64,000 nt of DNA from positions 3,210,001 to 3,274,000 of the forward strand of contig JAQISU010000233.1 of assembly GCA_029339505.1 (NCBI GenBank), read 5' to 3'. Under the pieces are notes generated by a model, which worked only from the letters and a program-made list of their open reading frames with translations, had not been told where the DNA came from and did no database searches. The stretch comes from Unio delphinus. Taxonomy: Eukaryota > Mollusca > Bivalvia > Unionida > Unionidae. The stretch's first letter is position 1, and each line of letters starts with the position of its first letter. The translations under genes and the position numbers were made by a program. This document shows, in pieces, positions 7,736-14,930 of this stretch.

Positions 7736-8818
7736 TCAATCGCTTACATCCATAAGATTTTCATCGTTGTGATTTTCAACTAATTCAGCAATAAGTTCTC
7801 GATATACATTAATGTCCATGATACCACCAGCAAATAATCGTCTACAGATATCAGCGGCCTCGTTAATTATCTTGACGGAGTTATTTCCGGCTCGTTTCCC
7901 TCCGATGAGAACCTCTAACCGTGATATATCACTGAGAATGTTACCAGGGCATGTCACGGTAGAGTCAAAGACATCCTTTGGATTTTTAATCGAATATCCT
8001 TTTCCGCTTGTTTCCTCAGTTGTACCAGTTGCGCCCTGACTATCATCAAGTAATTGCCTTTGTCGGCCTCGACTTTGTTTTTCTCGTTCTTGTTGTTTTT
8101 GTATACCATAACTATCAACTCCTACTTTAAAAGATCTACCGGTATACTCAATTGTATCCTTTTTCAAATTACCAGTAATCCCCTTATTCGTTTTATACAA
8201 CCAATTAACCCATTCATCTCGGCTTATTTTACTGTTTTTTTACTCGTCTTTTAAAAAATCCTTTCTAGAATCAAAGCTTTTGGCGGCGAAATCACCAAAA
8301 GTCGTATAATCCTGGTGTTTCTCCAATTGAGGTCGTTTGATTTGTGTTATAGCTTCTTCGGTGAGTTTGTCTATAAAGGGGATACCTTTTGGGGTGACGA
8401 CATCAACAAGTTGTGGTTCAGGTGTGGAAACTCTTTGAGTTTCAGGCGCAGAATCATCAATGTCAGCTAATCGTTCATAGTCGCGCTGAGTTTTTATATC
8501 ACTGGATAACTGTTGTATCCCTGCACGTGTTTGTCCGGTCTCTGCTGCTATCTTTTCAAGCGTATCAAACAGCGGCGCCTTCTTTACTCGTTCTCGCTCA
8601 GGAATATCTCCGTATATCGCTGCTTCAGTTAACTTTTTCACATCTTTGGTCGCACTTGTTATCGGAGTAAACAGTTGTTCACTTGACACAGAAAAGTCAG
8701 TCTGCGCTTGTTGTCGTTGTTGAAGTTTCTCGCGAAGTCTGTCTCGAACCGGTATAAACTTTTTAATTGCTGCTAGCCGCTCTCGGGCTAATTTAGTTGT
8801 AAGCGATTCACCAACCAT
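7736..8818 (-). pseudogene. Conserved Polinton protein interrupted by an in-frame TAA
   Basis: One 361-codon frame runs from ATG at 8818 to the stop at 7736, interrupted only by TAA at 8240-8242 (codon 193). The first part (192 aa) is charged and helical with 'RERLAAIKKFIPVRDRL'. The second part (167 codons, no ATG near its start) has 'DEWVNWLYKTNKG', 'TIEYTGRSFKVG' and 'LEVLIGGKRAGNNS', followed by 'AADICRRLFAGGIMD'. That pattern is conserved in animal Polintons, where the halves appear as one protein. Frame is the same on both sides, so the break is a nonsense change rather than an indel. Function unknown; its place at the head of the virion block suggests a structural role. Readthrough is possible but unproven. 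A start at 8845 would need TTG. Confidence 0.7.
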
Positions 8819-8845
8819 ATATTGTTTGTGAACTAAATTTTCCAA

Positions 8846-8911
8846 TGTGAAATCCGGAGGGTTTCCATCATAATTAAAAGCTTAGTTATTAAATAACTTA
8901 GTTATTAAATA
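8846..8911. promoter_or_regulatory. Divergent intergenic region with 16-bp direct repeats
   Basis: This lies between the leftward virion block and a rightward small gene. It holds two perfect copies of CTTAGTTATTAAATAA at 8881-8896 and 8897-8912, the second running into the rightward ATG. On the leftward strand 'CATTGGAAAATTTAG' (about 8833-8847) resembles the shared AATTGAAAA..TAG motif, about 18 nt before the ATG at 8818. Confidence 0.45.
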
Positions 8912-9190
8912 ATGTACCATCAAGCTAACGTATTCATCTTCGACAGGGTTAAACTGTACGACGCTATCCGCGAGTGTTTCAGAAATAACATCGCTGGGGA
9001 TTTCAGAATTGTAATATCTGAGAATGGCGATGAACGATTTGTGTTAACGACGCGGCAACAAGAACAATTACGTGAAAATGGAGGCGTCGCGGTGATTACT
9101 TGCTACTACGACCAGATCATCCATTATGCACATAACTGCATGAGCAAGTCCAGACTGATGAGTATCCTTTCAGGAGAAAATCCTATGTAA
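8912..9190 (+). CDS. Small protein of unknown function
   Basis: 92 aa, ATG at 8912, the only rightward open frame in this part of the element. It is a mixed alpha/beta sequence with 'VFIFDRVKLYDAIRECF' and 'FVLTTRQQEQLRENGG', with no motif I recognise. It is divergent from the virion block and followed by an A-rich stretch containing AATAAA-like signals at about 9235-9255, which supports it being transcribed. Coding is likely but not proven. Confidence 0.5.
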   Translation: MYHQANVFIFDRVKLYDAIRECFRNNIAGDFRIVISENGDERFVLTTRQQEQLRENGGVAVITCYYDQIIHYAHNCMSKSRLMSILSGENPM

Positions 9191-9225
9191 CTTGTGTAAC
9201 AAGTGAAGTGTAACAAGTGTTACAA
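9187..9225. repeat. TGTAAC/GTTACA inverted and direct repeats
   Basis: Three TGTAAC units in 30 bases, the last forming the perfect palindrome TGTAACAAGTGTTACA, with a second CTTGT/ACAAG hairpin. It lies just after a stop codon and before an A-rich stretch. It could be a protein-binding site or part of a terminator. Confidence 0.5.
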
Positions 9226-9306
9226 AAAACGCTAAAAAAAAAAATAAATAAATTATTTAAATTATTTACGAAAGCCTATTATTTTTTTTTAGTAACACCC
9301 ACGTGG

Positions 9307-9663
9307 TTAAGATACGGGTCGCTCCTCGTTTAACATTTTTCTAAGATCACAAACTTTAGAACCAATTTCAGCTCGTTTTTGATATTCTTGGCCGAGCTTT
9401 TGACGTATTGCTTCAACGGTGCTAAATAGCGTTATAAATAAATTAATGTCGTTACCGTACAAACAACCATTGATGGATTTTTGAATTCCTTTCACGAGCA
9501 AGTACATCCTAGGTAAAACATAACGACCCTTACTAGACTGATATTCAATATCTTCATATTCCGAGGTAATCTTGTCAACGTCGAGACTTTCAGATAATAA
9601 TACCCCTTTATTATTTAAATTTGAGATTTCAGCAATTATAGCATTTACATCATTGATATCCAT
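9307..9663 (-). CDS. Unknown small helical protein
   Basis: 118 aa, ATG at 9663. Predicted mostly alpha-helical and charged, for example 'VNAIIAEISNLNNKG' and 'FSTVEAIRQKLGQEYQKR'. No family recognised. It is leftward, alone, and downstream of the structured region 9689-9880. Codon use and AT content resemble the other genes of the element. Confidence 0.5.
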   Translation of the reverse strand: MDINDVNAIIAEISNLNNKGVLLSESLDVDKITSEYEDIEYQSSKGRYVLPRMYLLVKGIQKSINGCLYGNDINLFITLFSTVEAIRQKLGQEYQKRAEIGSKVCDLRKMLNEERPVS

Positions 9664-9687
9664 TATTTATATACTGTATCTCTAATT

Positions 9688-9850
9688 ATTAAAAAAAAAC
9701 ATATATGACAACACATCTTTGGAACTCCTTGGGTGCCTTCGCATCCAAGTAAGCCCAAGGGGGACCCGAAACATACATCTCCGGCGGGAGGCCTAAGGTG
9801 GCAAACGCCATCTTAGACCGCCCAGAAGATATGCTTGAGGTAACGTCACA
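9688..9850 (-). ncRNA. Possible structured RNA (three strong hairpins and a T9 run)
   Basis: This GC-rich island stands out in AT-rich surroundings. Read leftward it can form TAAGATGGC/GCCACCTTA with a four-base loop, CTCC/GGAG, and CCTTGGG/CCCAAGG enclosing TGC/GCA. It is followed after about 20 bases by nine T residues, a typical RNA polymerase III stop. No convincing protein frame is seen. A box A/B promoter is not clear, so transcription is inference. It could instead be the 5' leader of the gene starting at 9663. Confidence 0.35.
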
Positions 9851-9982
9851 ACATGGACGGCACAATGCCATATATTTCCACTCGAGTGTTGTGGCAAATT
9901 TTAGGCATAACATTAATTAACTTAATTAAGGATGGATTATAATTCAATGGAACGATGATGATAATGATGTGGGCGTGGTAAA

Positions 9983-10092
9983 CCAAACCAACATGGCAAC
10001 CCATGCTATCGAATTCATGGTTGCATGAGTTAGGAAAAACACCAGCCCACGCTACCGAGAATGCGATAGCATGGGTTGCCATGTTGGTTTGG
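9983..10092. repeat. 29-bp perfect inverted repeat with 52-base spacer
   Basis: The arms at 9983-10011 and 10064-10092 are perfect complements over 29 bases (arm begins CCAAACCAACATGGCAACCC). No transposon gene or duplicated flank is seen. A replication-related hairpin, a captured MITE, or a processed RNA hairpin are all possible. Confidence 0.8.
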
Positions 10093-10163
10093 CTGAGGGG
10101 GACCGCCCTCCCTCCCCAATAAATAGAAAAAAACATCTTCCGTTTCGCCATCAAATAATGTAT

Positions 10164-10239
10164 CTGCTATGGGGACCGAACACGTAGTTGATAGATCTAT
10201 GTTTACAAGACAAACACGATACCATTACACCACGAACAG
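10164..10239 (-). tRNA. tRNA-like sequence (degenerate, possibly Thr-UGU)
   Basis: 76 bases on the minus strand with a perfect Pol III box A (TGGTGTAATGG) and a near-consensus box B (GTTCGGTCC), at tRNA spacing. The anticodon region reads 'cTTGTaa', as in tRNA-Thr(UGU). Five of seven acceptor pairs form, the anticodon stem has one mismatch and the T stem is poor. It is either a decayed tRNA gene, a SINE head, or a tRNA-like Pol III promoter. Confidence 0.35.
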
Positions 10240-10818
10240 TCATACAGAATAGAGATTTTTTAATATATATATATCTGATATACTTAACAATAAGAGATTT
10301 TTAAAATAGACAATTTTATGCTGCAACAATGAGAAATATTTTAAACAAAATAATACAGTTGTTTAATAAAACAGCGTTTTTATACTCTGTTATAATTCTC
10401 TAGATAAAATACATTCACATACAAGGAATTTTAACCACGCCCACCTACTTCAATGAATAGGAAACACTCGCGTTCCGGCTGAGCGAACATAGGTAATGCG
10501 TTAGATTATAAAGAATTTTTGTACTGAAAAGAACGAGTTAGCTGTCTGCTTTACTGCTAGTCCACCCACCCCCACACATGAGATATGTAGATAAATAAAA
10601 ATAATAATGCAGTTTTAGCCCACAAGCGACAATAAAAAGTTTTATTCTCTATCGAAAACTCATGCATTATATCTCCATTACATTCACGTGGGCGCGCCTA
10701 GTCAAGGTATACAGGTAATATAGCAGGCGACAAATTCCTTTGACGTCATAATACAAGGGAACTTAGTAGGTAGAGTGTGAATTGTAGTGCGGATTTATCC
10801 ATAAAGGATTTATCTCCC
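10240..10818. other. Intergenic part of the element, no gene seen
   Basis: AT-rich with no coding frame. It contains a perfect CRE site TGACGTCA at 10741-10748, an E-box CACGTG at about 10686-10691, and short C-rich tracts near 10560-10580. These could be promoter elements of the element's early genes, but single sites prove little. The expected DNA polymerase gene is not here. Confidence 0.5.
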
Positions 10819-11319
10819 TTAAATAGTTTCAGTGTATACGAACTTTATTTTATGACCATTTTTTTTAGACAGAGATGTTTTAATGATTTTTTCAGCAACA
10901 AATCGAATTGAAGTACTACAAATATCGAAATATTTTCCAGCCGCATCTATCGACTGAAAGCTTCTCTCTTCATTATTTTCTAAATCAAACGATTTCACAC
11001 CCTTGGGATGTTTTGCGTGCCTACCAGCGTTGCTTTTTAAAAGGTTATCGCGCTGCGAGACGGCTTGAAGATTCCCAAGACAATTATCAGTCTTCACGCC
11101 ATTTATATGATCAATCACAAGGCCGTCTTCGATTAATCCGTAAAATGCTTCATAGATGGCTCTGTGACAGAGATACTTCTTCCTCCCAGCTGAAAACATC
11201 AAATACCCCATATTATTCAGATACCCAACCGGTTCTTTGAGTCTGCGGTGCCTGAGAACACCATCACTAGAGGCTTCGTAATTAGCAAGCACTGGGTGAG
11301 GTCTGAAATCTTGGCTCAT
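10819..11319 (-). CDS. HNH homing endonuclease (HNH_3 with NUMOD motifs)
   Basis: 166 aa, ATG at 11319. Order of parts: 'HPVLANYEASSDGVLRHRR' (NUMOD4-like, residues 8-26), a GY/K strand, then the HNH_3 core 'LCHRAIYEAFYG' and 'VIDHINGVKTDNCLGNLQ' (His52, Asp70-His71, Asn83), then 'SFQSIDAAGKYFDICSTSI' (NUMOD1-type DNA-binding helix, about 120-138). Such enzymes cut DNA and spread as selfish genes in phages and large viruses. It appears as a free-standing gene here with all core residues kept. Confidence 0.85.
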   Translation of the reverse strand: MSQDFRPHPVLANYEASSDGVLRHRRLKEPVGYLNNMGYLMFSAGRKKYLCHRAIYEAFYGLIEDGLVIDHINGVKTDNCLGNLQAVSQRDNLLKSNAGRHAKHPKGVKSFDLENNEERSFQSIDAAGKYFDICSTSIRFVAEKIIKTSLSKKNGHKIKFVYTETI

Positions 11320-11332
11320 TTGTATAATAATA

Positions 11333-11578
11333 CTACTTGTCTAATTTATTATCTGCTTTAATTATAAATCTCTGGATATAATCTTGAGGGGTTTTGATGA
11401 CTTTGTCCTTGATTTTATCAAGGATGACGGAGTCATTGATTCGTTTGTCATAGTAGCGTTTTAGTTCCCTGTATCGTTTACCCCCACAAGCAAGGCATAA
11501 TTGCGATTTTCCTCTAACACCCACCCCACATTGGAGGCATGGGAGAGGGCCTTTTGAACCGTTTCTCACGCTTTGCAA
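11333..11578 (-). pseudogene. Zinc-finger protein lacking its start, truncated at a palindrome
   Basis: About 80 codons open on the minus strand with two CxxC pairs ('CLQC' and 'CLAC', codons 14-17 and 28-31), then a basic helical tail with 'YRELKRYYDKR'. There is no ATG: the frame enters straight out of the centre of the fold-back palindrome at 11575/11576. The original N-terminus and promoter therefore seem to have been replaced by an inverted copy of its own first part. A small zinc-binding protein is likely, function unknown. Confidence 0.6.
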
Positions 11579-11643
11579 AGCGTGAGAAATGGTTCAAAAG
11601 GCCCTCTCCCATGCCTCCAATGTGGGGTGGGTGTTAGAGGAAA
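11508..11643. repeat. Fold-back palindrome, 68-bp arms, no spacer
   Basis: Positions 11508-11575 are the reverse complement of 11576-11643 with one difference (C/T opposite 11590). There is no spacer: the centre is CTTTG|CAAAG. The left arm is the start of the zinc-finger frame and the right arm repeats it on the other strand for about 22 codons before breaking off into helicase sequence. This is the form left by template switching or hairpin repair, and marks a rearrangement junction. Confidence 0.95.
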
Positions 11644-12542
11644 TCACCACTGATTATAGATCACTTGATGAACAATTACGCGAGTTCAAAGCACTGATTA
11701 GATTACAACCGGATAAAATCCAATGCGAAATAGCGCGTGAAATAATTTCAGAAACTCCCATGAATGATTTCTGGGAAACGTGGAGACCAAATGATTTGAT
11801 AGTAGCAAGTAGAAAAATAGTCAGAGACACACTTCAGATGAAGTTATTTGAAACGCATAAAGAAAAATTTGCAACACTTCCAGTACCGTTGTGTTATAGG
11901 CCTTCGGATACACGAAAGCAGAATATTGAAGTTGATATTCCAGGGAAGAGTGAAAAGCAGATTCTCGTGTTAAATGATATTGTGCTGGTTGATATCAGCG
12001 TCGTCGAAAATGCATTGCGTGCTAATAAATCCCCATGGACGCTAGGATACGCAGCAACAATACACTCTTCACAGGGATTGACTATATCGAATACAATTGT
12101 TTGGATGGTGGATAATCACATCGAATGGTCAAATTTAGTCTATCTCGCAGTATCCAGAGTACGAAACATAAATCAACTTCGAAGAATTGTCCTGACAGAG
12201 TCAGGCGATGATGAAATCATTGGTGATGATAATGACACAACAATAAGTGATATTGATGTTAGCATCATTAATAAAAAACTCTCCCGTTACAAACAACAGG
12301 ACAAAAAAAAACAACGAGAATTTGATATTGATGCTAAATTAATAATCACTTTGAAGAAACAACAGAATAATCACTGCGCGAGTTGCAATTGTATAATGCG
12401 TTGGCAGTATTCGGATAAGGATCCTCGCCAATTCACCGTAGACAGAAAAAATAACAATCTCGGTCATGTCAGAAATAATGTGATGTTGACTTGTCTTGAG
12501 TGCAATAGACGCCGGGGTGCCAGCACCTTGGGTGCTAGTTAA
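11644..12542 (+). pseudogene. SF1 helicase C-terminal half fused to HNH, N-terminus missing
   Basis: An open frame runs from an ATG inside the palindrome (11589) to 12542, but helicase-like sequence starts only at about 11644. It has helicase motif V-like 'LGYAATIHSSQGLT' and motif VI-like 'VYLAVSRV', as in PIF1/RecD-type superfamily-1 enzymes. The Walker A and B half is absent. The C-terminus is an HNH nuclease module: Cys263-x2-Cys266, 'FTVDRKNNNLGHVRNN' and Cys302-x2-Cys305 (numbered from 11589). Without the ATP-binding half it cannot work as a helicase, though the HNH part is intact. It converges on the integrase gene and overlaps its end by 8 bases. Confidence 0.75.
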
Positions 12543-13498
12543 GACCATGCGGTGGCAATTGAGTATCCTCGGGAATCACTTGTAGTTGTTGTCGAGTAAA
12601 TCCTCGCTGAGGAGCAGTTGAATCCAGTTTATAGATTGCTGCTCTACCAGTTGATCGTGTTATACTAGATATCTTATGCGTAGTGACGCTCCAAATAGGA
12701 TCAGTAGCCCTTTTTCTACCCCCTTCAAGCTCTCCTGGTTCGTATAAGTACCTAACAGTGACATTACTACCAAGAATTGGTTGGGAAACGCTAGCGTTTC
12801 TAGGGAAATCTTTTTGTGGTTGTACGGGTATAGACTTCTTTTTAATCGCGTTGATAGGTTTCATGTTGATTGTTCTAGTAATCTCGTTATTCAGTGCAGT
12901 AATCACAGCTGGTAACCTTTTGACCCATTCACGGGATCGCTTTTCTTGAATGAATTCTTTTGCGTATTGATATCCAAATAACCGCTCAGCAATCGTCCGA
13001 TTAAATCGTTCGACAATGGCCTGATCTCGATGTAGCGCAGTATGCCCTCGTCGTATGGTGACATTATGATTTTTCATTGTAGATAGAACTGCACCCTGAA
13101 ATTCCTTGCCAGGATCAACCTGCAATAGATTCGGCCAGTGCAGAGGACCTCGTCGATAAATCCTTTCAAATGCAGAAGCAACTTCAGTGGCTGATTTTGT
13201 TTTTAACGGTTCTGCTTCTTTGTATCGACTTGCAATATCAACTACGGTTAACGCGTATTTGTAACCACGATCATGTGGCAGAAATAATATATCAGCCTGA
13301 TGAACTTCATTAGGAGCGGTCACATCAAAATGCGAGAATTGAATTTGTTTAGGTGGTGGTAGATAAATTTGCCATAGTGCCTGTTTGGATAACCAATCCG
13401 CCGCTGTAGTTTTTTTTCACTTTTGCAGCGCTAGCGAGTTTATGTACTGCTGATTTACCCCTCCAGTATCCTCTTGGGGAATAATAAATTGATTCCAT
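12535..13498 (-). pseudogene. Polinton integrase (retroviral type), one frameshift
   Basis: The N-terminus starts at ATG 13498 ('MESIYYSPRGYWRG'), then an A8 run (T8 at 13410-13417) shifts the frame. The remainder is open from about 13410 to 12535. The catalytic core is complete: Asp in 'HQADILFL', Asp in 'LLQVDPGKEF' 58 residues later and Glu in 'AIVERFNRT' 34 residues after that. The C-terminal 'VRYLYEPGELEGG' and 'RGFTRQQLQVIPEDTQLPP' match Polinton integrases. It would join the element's ends to target DNA. One base less in the A-run restores one frame, so either mutation, a sequencing length error, or frameshifting explains it. Confidence 0.88.
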
Positions 13499-13502
13499 AT
13501 TA

Positions 13503-14041
13503 TTAATTACCAGCACCCATCATCAATTTGCCTTTCATAGCTGATTTTACCAACCACGAAGCCAACTTTTCTTTAAAAGATTTATCAGGAATAGCATTTA
13601 ACGCATGAATTAATTTCACATCCGCGAGATGCCTGTTTTGCAGATTGCTGCTTTTATATGCAACATCATGAGCATGACACGCCTTATCAATAGCGTTTAT
13701 CGGATACTCGCCGGATCGGGGTTGATTTTGATCATCAAGTCTGATATCTAATCGTGTTCCGGGACCACAGTAGCTATATCCTGGAAGGTGCTTTTCTCCG
13801 GGGTACTTTGCCCATGGGGTTCCAGGGAGCTTTGTCAATTTGGCTGCGATATCACCTCCTCGTTTTTTTTTAAAACATCTCCGGATTGTAAAATCTTTGA
13901 TTTTGTAGAAATAAATCTAAACTTTTTTATACCACATGTTGCACATCTACCAGTTAGTGCTGATCTGTTATTTTTAGTTGTAACCGTCGTCACATCATTT
14001 GTGCTAGTACGCGTTTTACACTTCACACAATATAGATCCAT
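13503..14041 (-). pseudogene. Zinc-ribbon plus PLA2 protein, split by a frameshift
   Basis: From ATG 14041 a zinc ribbon is read (Cys5-x2-Cys8, Cys33-x2-Cys36, 'MDLYCVKCK', as in DUF5679). After an A9 run (T9 at 13863-13871) that frame ends at 13835. Another frame, with no ATG of its own, continues to 13503 and encodes a parvovirus-VP1-type phospholipase A2: calcium loop 'YCGPGT', then 'DKACHAHDVAY' with the catalytic His-Asp pair, then 'ADVKLI'. In related Polintons the two parts form one protein, so one base lost from the A-run is the simplest explanation. In parvoviruses this enzyme opens the endosomal membrane during entry; the same role is only inferred here. It is divergent from the ATPase, with 5 bases between starts. 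Confidence 0.82.
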
Positions 14042-14046
14042 AATTT

Positions 14047-14718
14047 ATGTATAGAGATATGAATATAATTGATTTTTCAGCGACTAAAATAAGAGAACCA
14101 GTTAAGCATCATGCAGCGCTACCAAACTCTATCCGTGCAATTATAATCGGGCCATCTGGATCCGGTAAAACGCAATTGTTGCTCAATTTAATAATGAGAT
14201 GGATGAAGTGGGATAAGTTGTATTTAATTGCCCCTAGCGTAGATGATCAACGATGTTATGAAGTGTTAAAAGATTTTAACGAGAATGCATCAGAAATTAA
14301 GGGTGAGAACGCCATTGATTTTATAACTGATATTGACGAGGCGCCATCCGTGGATGACCTTGATGGGAGTATTAACAATTTAGTCGTATACGACGATGTG
14401 ATGTTAGACAATCAAAAAAACCCAGCTAGAATATTTTCCCGGGGGCGTCACAAAAACACTGATGTGATATATGTCACTCAACGCTACACTCAGATTCCAA
14501 AAGTGATCAGAGATAAATGTAATATTCTTGCTGTGTTTAACGGCGTTGATACACATACGCTACGAAATATTTGGCAGACATGGTGTTCCGATATGGACTT
14601 CAATCAATTTAAAAATTTCTTTAGTCATGCTCAGTCAACCCCGCATGGATTTGTAACAATAAATTTACATGATCCTCGGACACGATATCGTATCGGACTC
14701 GATCAAATATTTGGTTGA
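14047..14718 (+). CDS. Genome-packaging ATPase (FtsK/HerA type)
   Basis: 223 aa, ATG at 14047; a second Met at residue 5 could also start it. It has Walker A 'GPSGSGKT' (residues 35-42), Walker B 'LVVYDD' (112-117) and the following 'FSRGRHKNTDVIYVTQ', which is typical of Polinton and virophage packaging ATPases of the A32-like group. It should pump DNA into the capsid. The final 8 codons and stop fall within the right terminal repeat, so the same codons are present, without a gene, near 1144-1167. No break is seen. Confidence 0.93.
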   Translation: MYRDMNIIDFSATKIREPVKHHAALPNSIRAIIIGPSGSGKTQLLLNLIMRWMKWDKLYLIAPSVDDQRCYEVLKDFNENASEIKGENAIDFITDIDEAPSVDDLDGSINNLVVYDDVMLDNQKNPARIFSRGRHKNTDVIYVTQRYTQIPKVIRDKCNILAVFNGVDTHTLRNIWQTWCSDMDFNQFKNFFSHAQSTPHGFVTINLHDPRTRYRIGLDQIFG

Positions 14719-14924
14719 AATCATTTATTATTTTTGTTAACCCAGAACTGAAATCACTAAGCAGCAGAGAGGGTGGATGACCACATCGTTGCGACCAAAA
14801 TTGATTAAAAAATCGTAAAGTCTCCGTTTGCTAAATGGAGACTTATTTTTTTGGGTTAAAATAAGGTTTCGTAGGAAGCATTATTTTTGCTTGAAATCGT
14901 GGTCTGTTCACCCTCTCTGCTGCT
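14695..14924. repeat. Right terminal inverted repeat (230 bp)
   Basis: Inverted copy of 938-1167 with the same nested palindrome. Its inner end overlaps the final codons and stop of the packaging ATPase (stop at 14716-14718). Confidence 0.95.
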
Positions 14925-14929
14925 ACTGT
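14925..14929. repeat. Target-site duplication, right copy
   Basis: ACTGT, matching 933-937. A sixth base does not match (A on the left, G on the right), so the duplication is five bases. Confidence 0.85.
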
Positions 14930-14930
14930 G

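Larger units (their letters stand above)
938..14924. mobile_element. Maverick/Polinton (adintovirus-like) element, 13,987 bp, decayed
   Basis: The element is bounded by 230-bp terminal inverted repeats differing at about one base, and flanked by ACTGT at 933-937 and 14925-14929. Polintons normally give 5-6 bp duplications and have ends starting AG, as here. It carries the hallmark set: retroviral-type integrase, adenovirus-type protease, FtsK/HerA packaging ATPase, double-jelly-roll capsid protein and minor capsid genes, plus the PLA2 and zinc-ribbon genes found in many animal members. The expected family-B polymerase is absent and three genes are broken, so this copy is not autonomous as read. 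The high identity of the two terminal repeats suggests a fairly recent insertion. Homopolymer sequencing errors could account for two of the breaks, but not for the missing polymerase. Confidence 0.95.

Noticed and set aside
9689..10154. Open frames on the minus strand in the structured region
   Set aside because: They cross strong hairpins and inverted repeats, overlap each other and show no protein-like composition.
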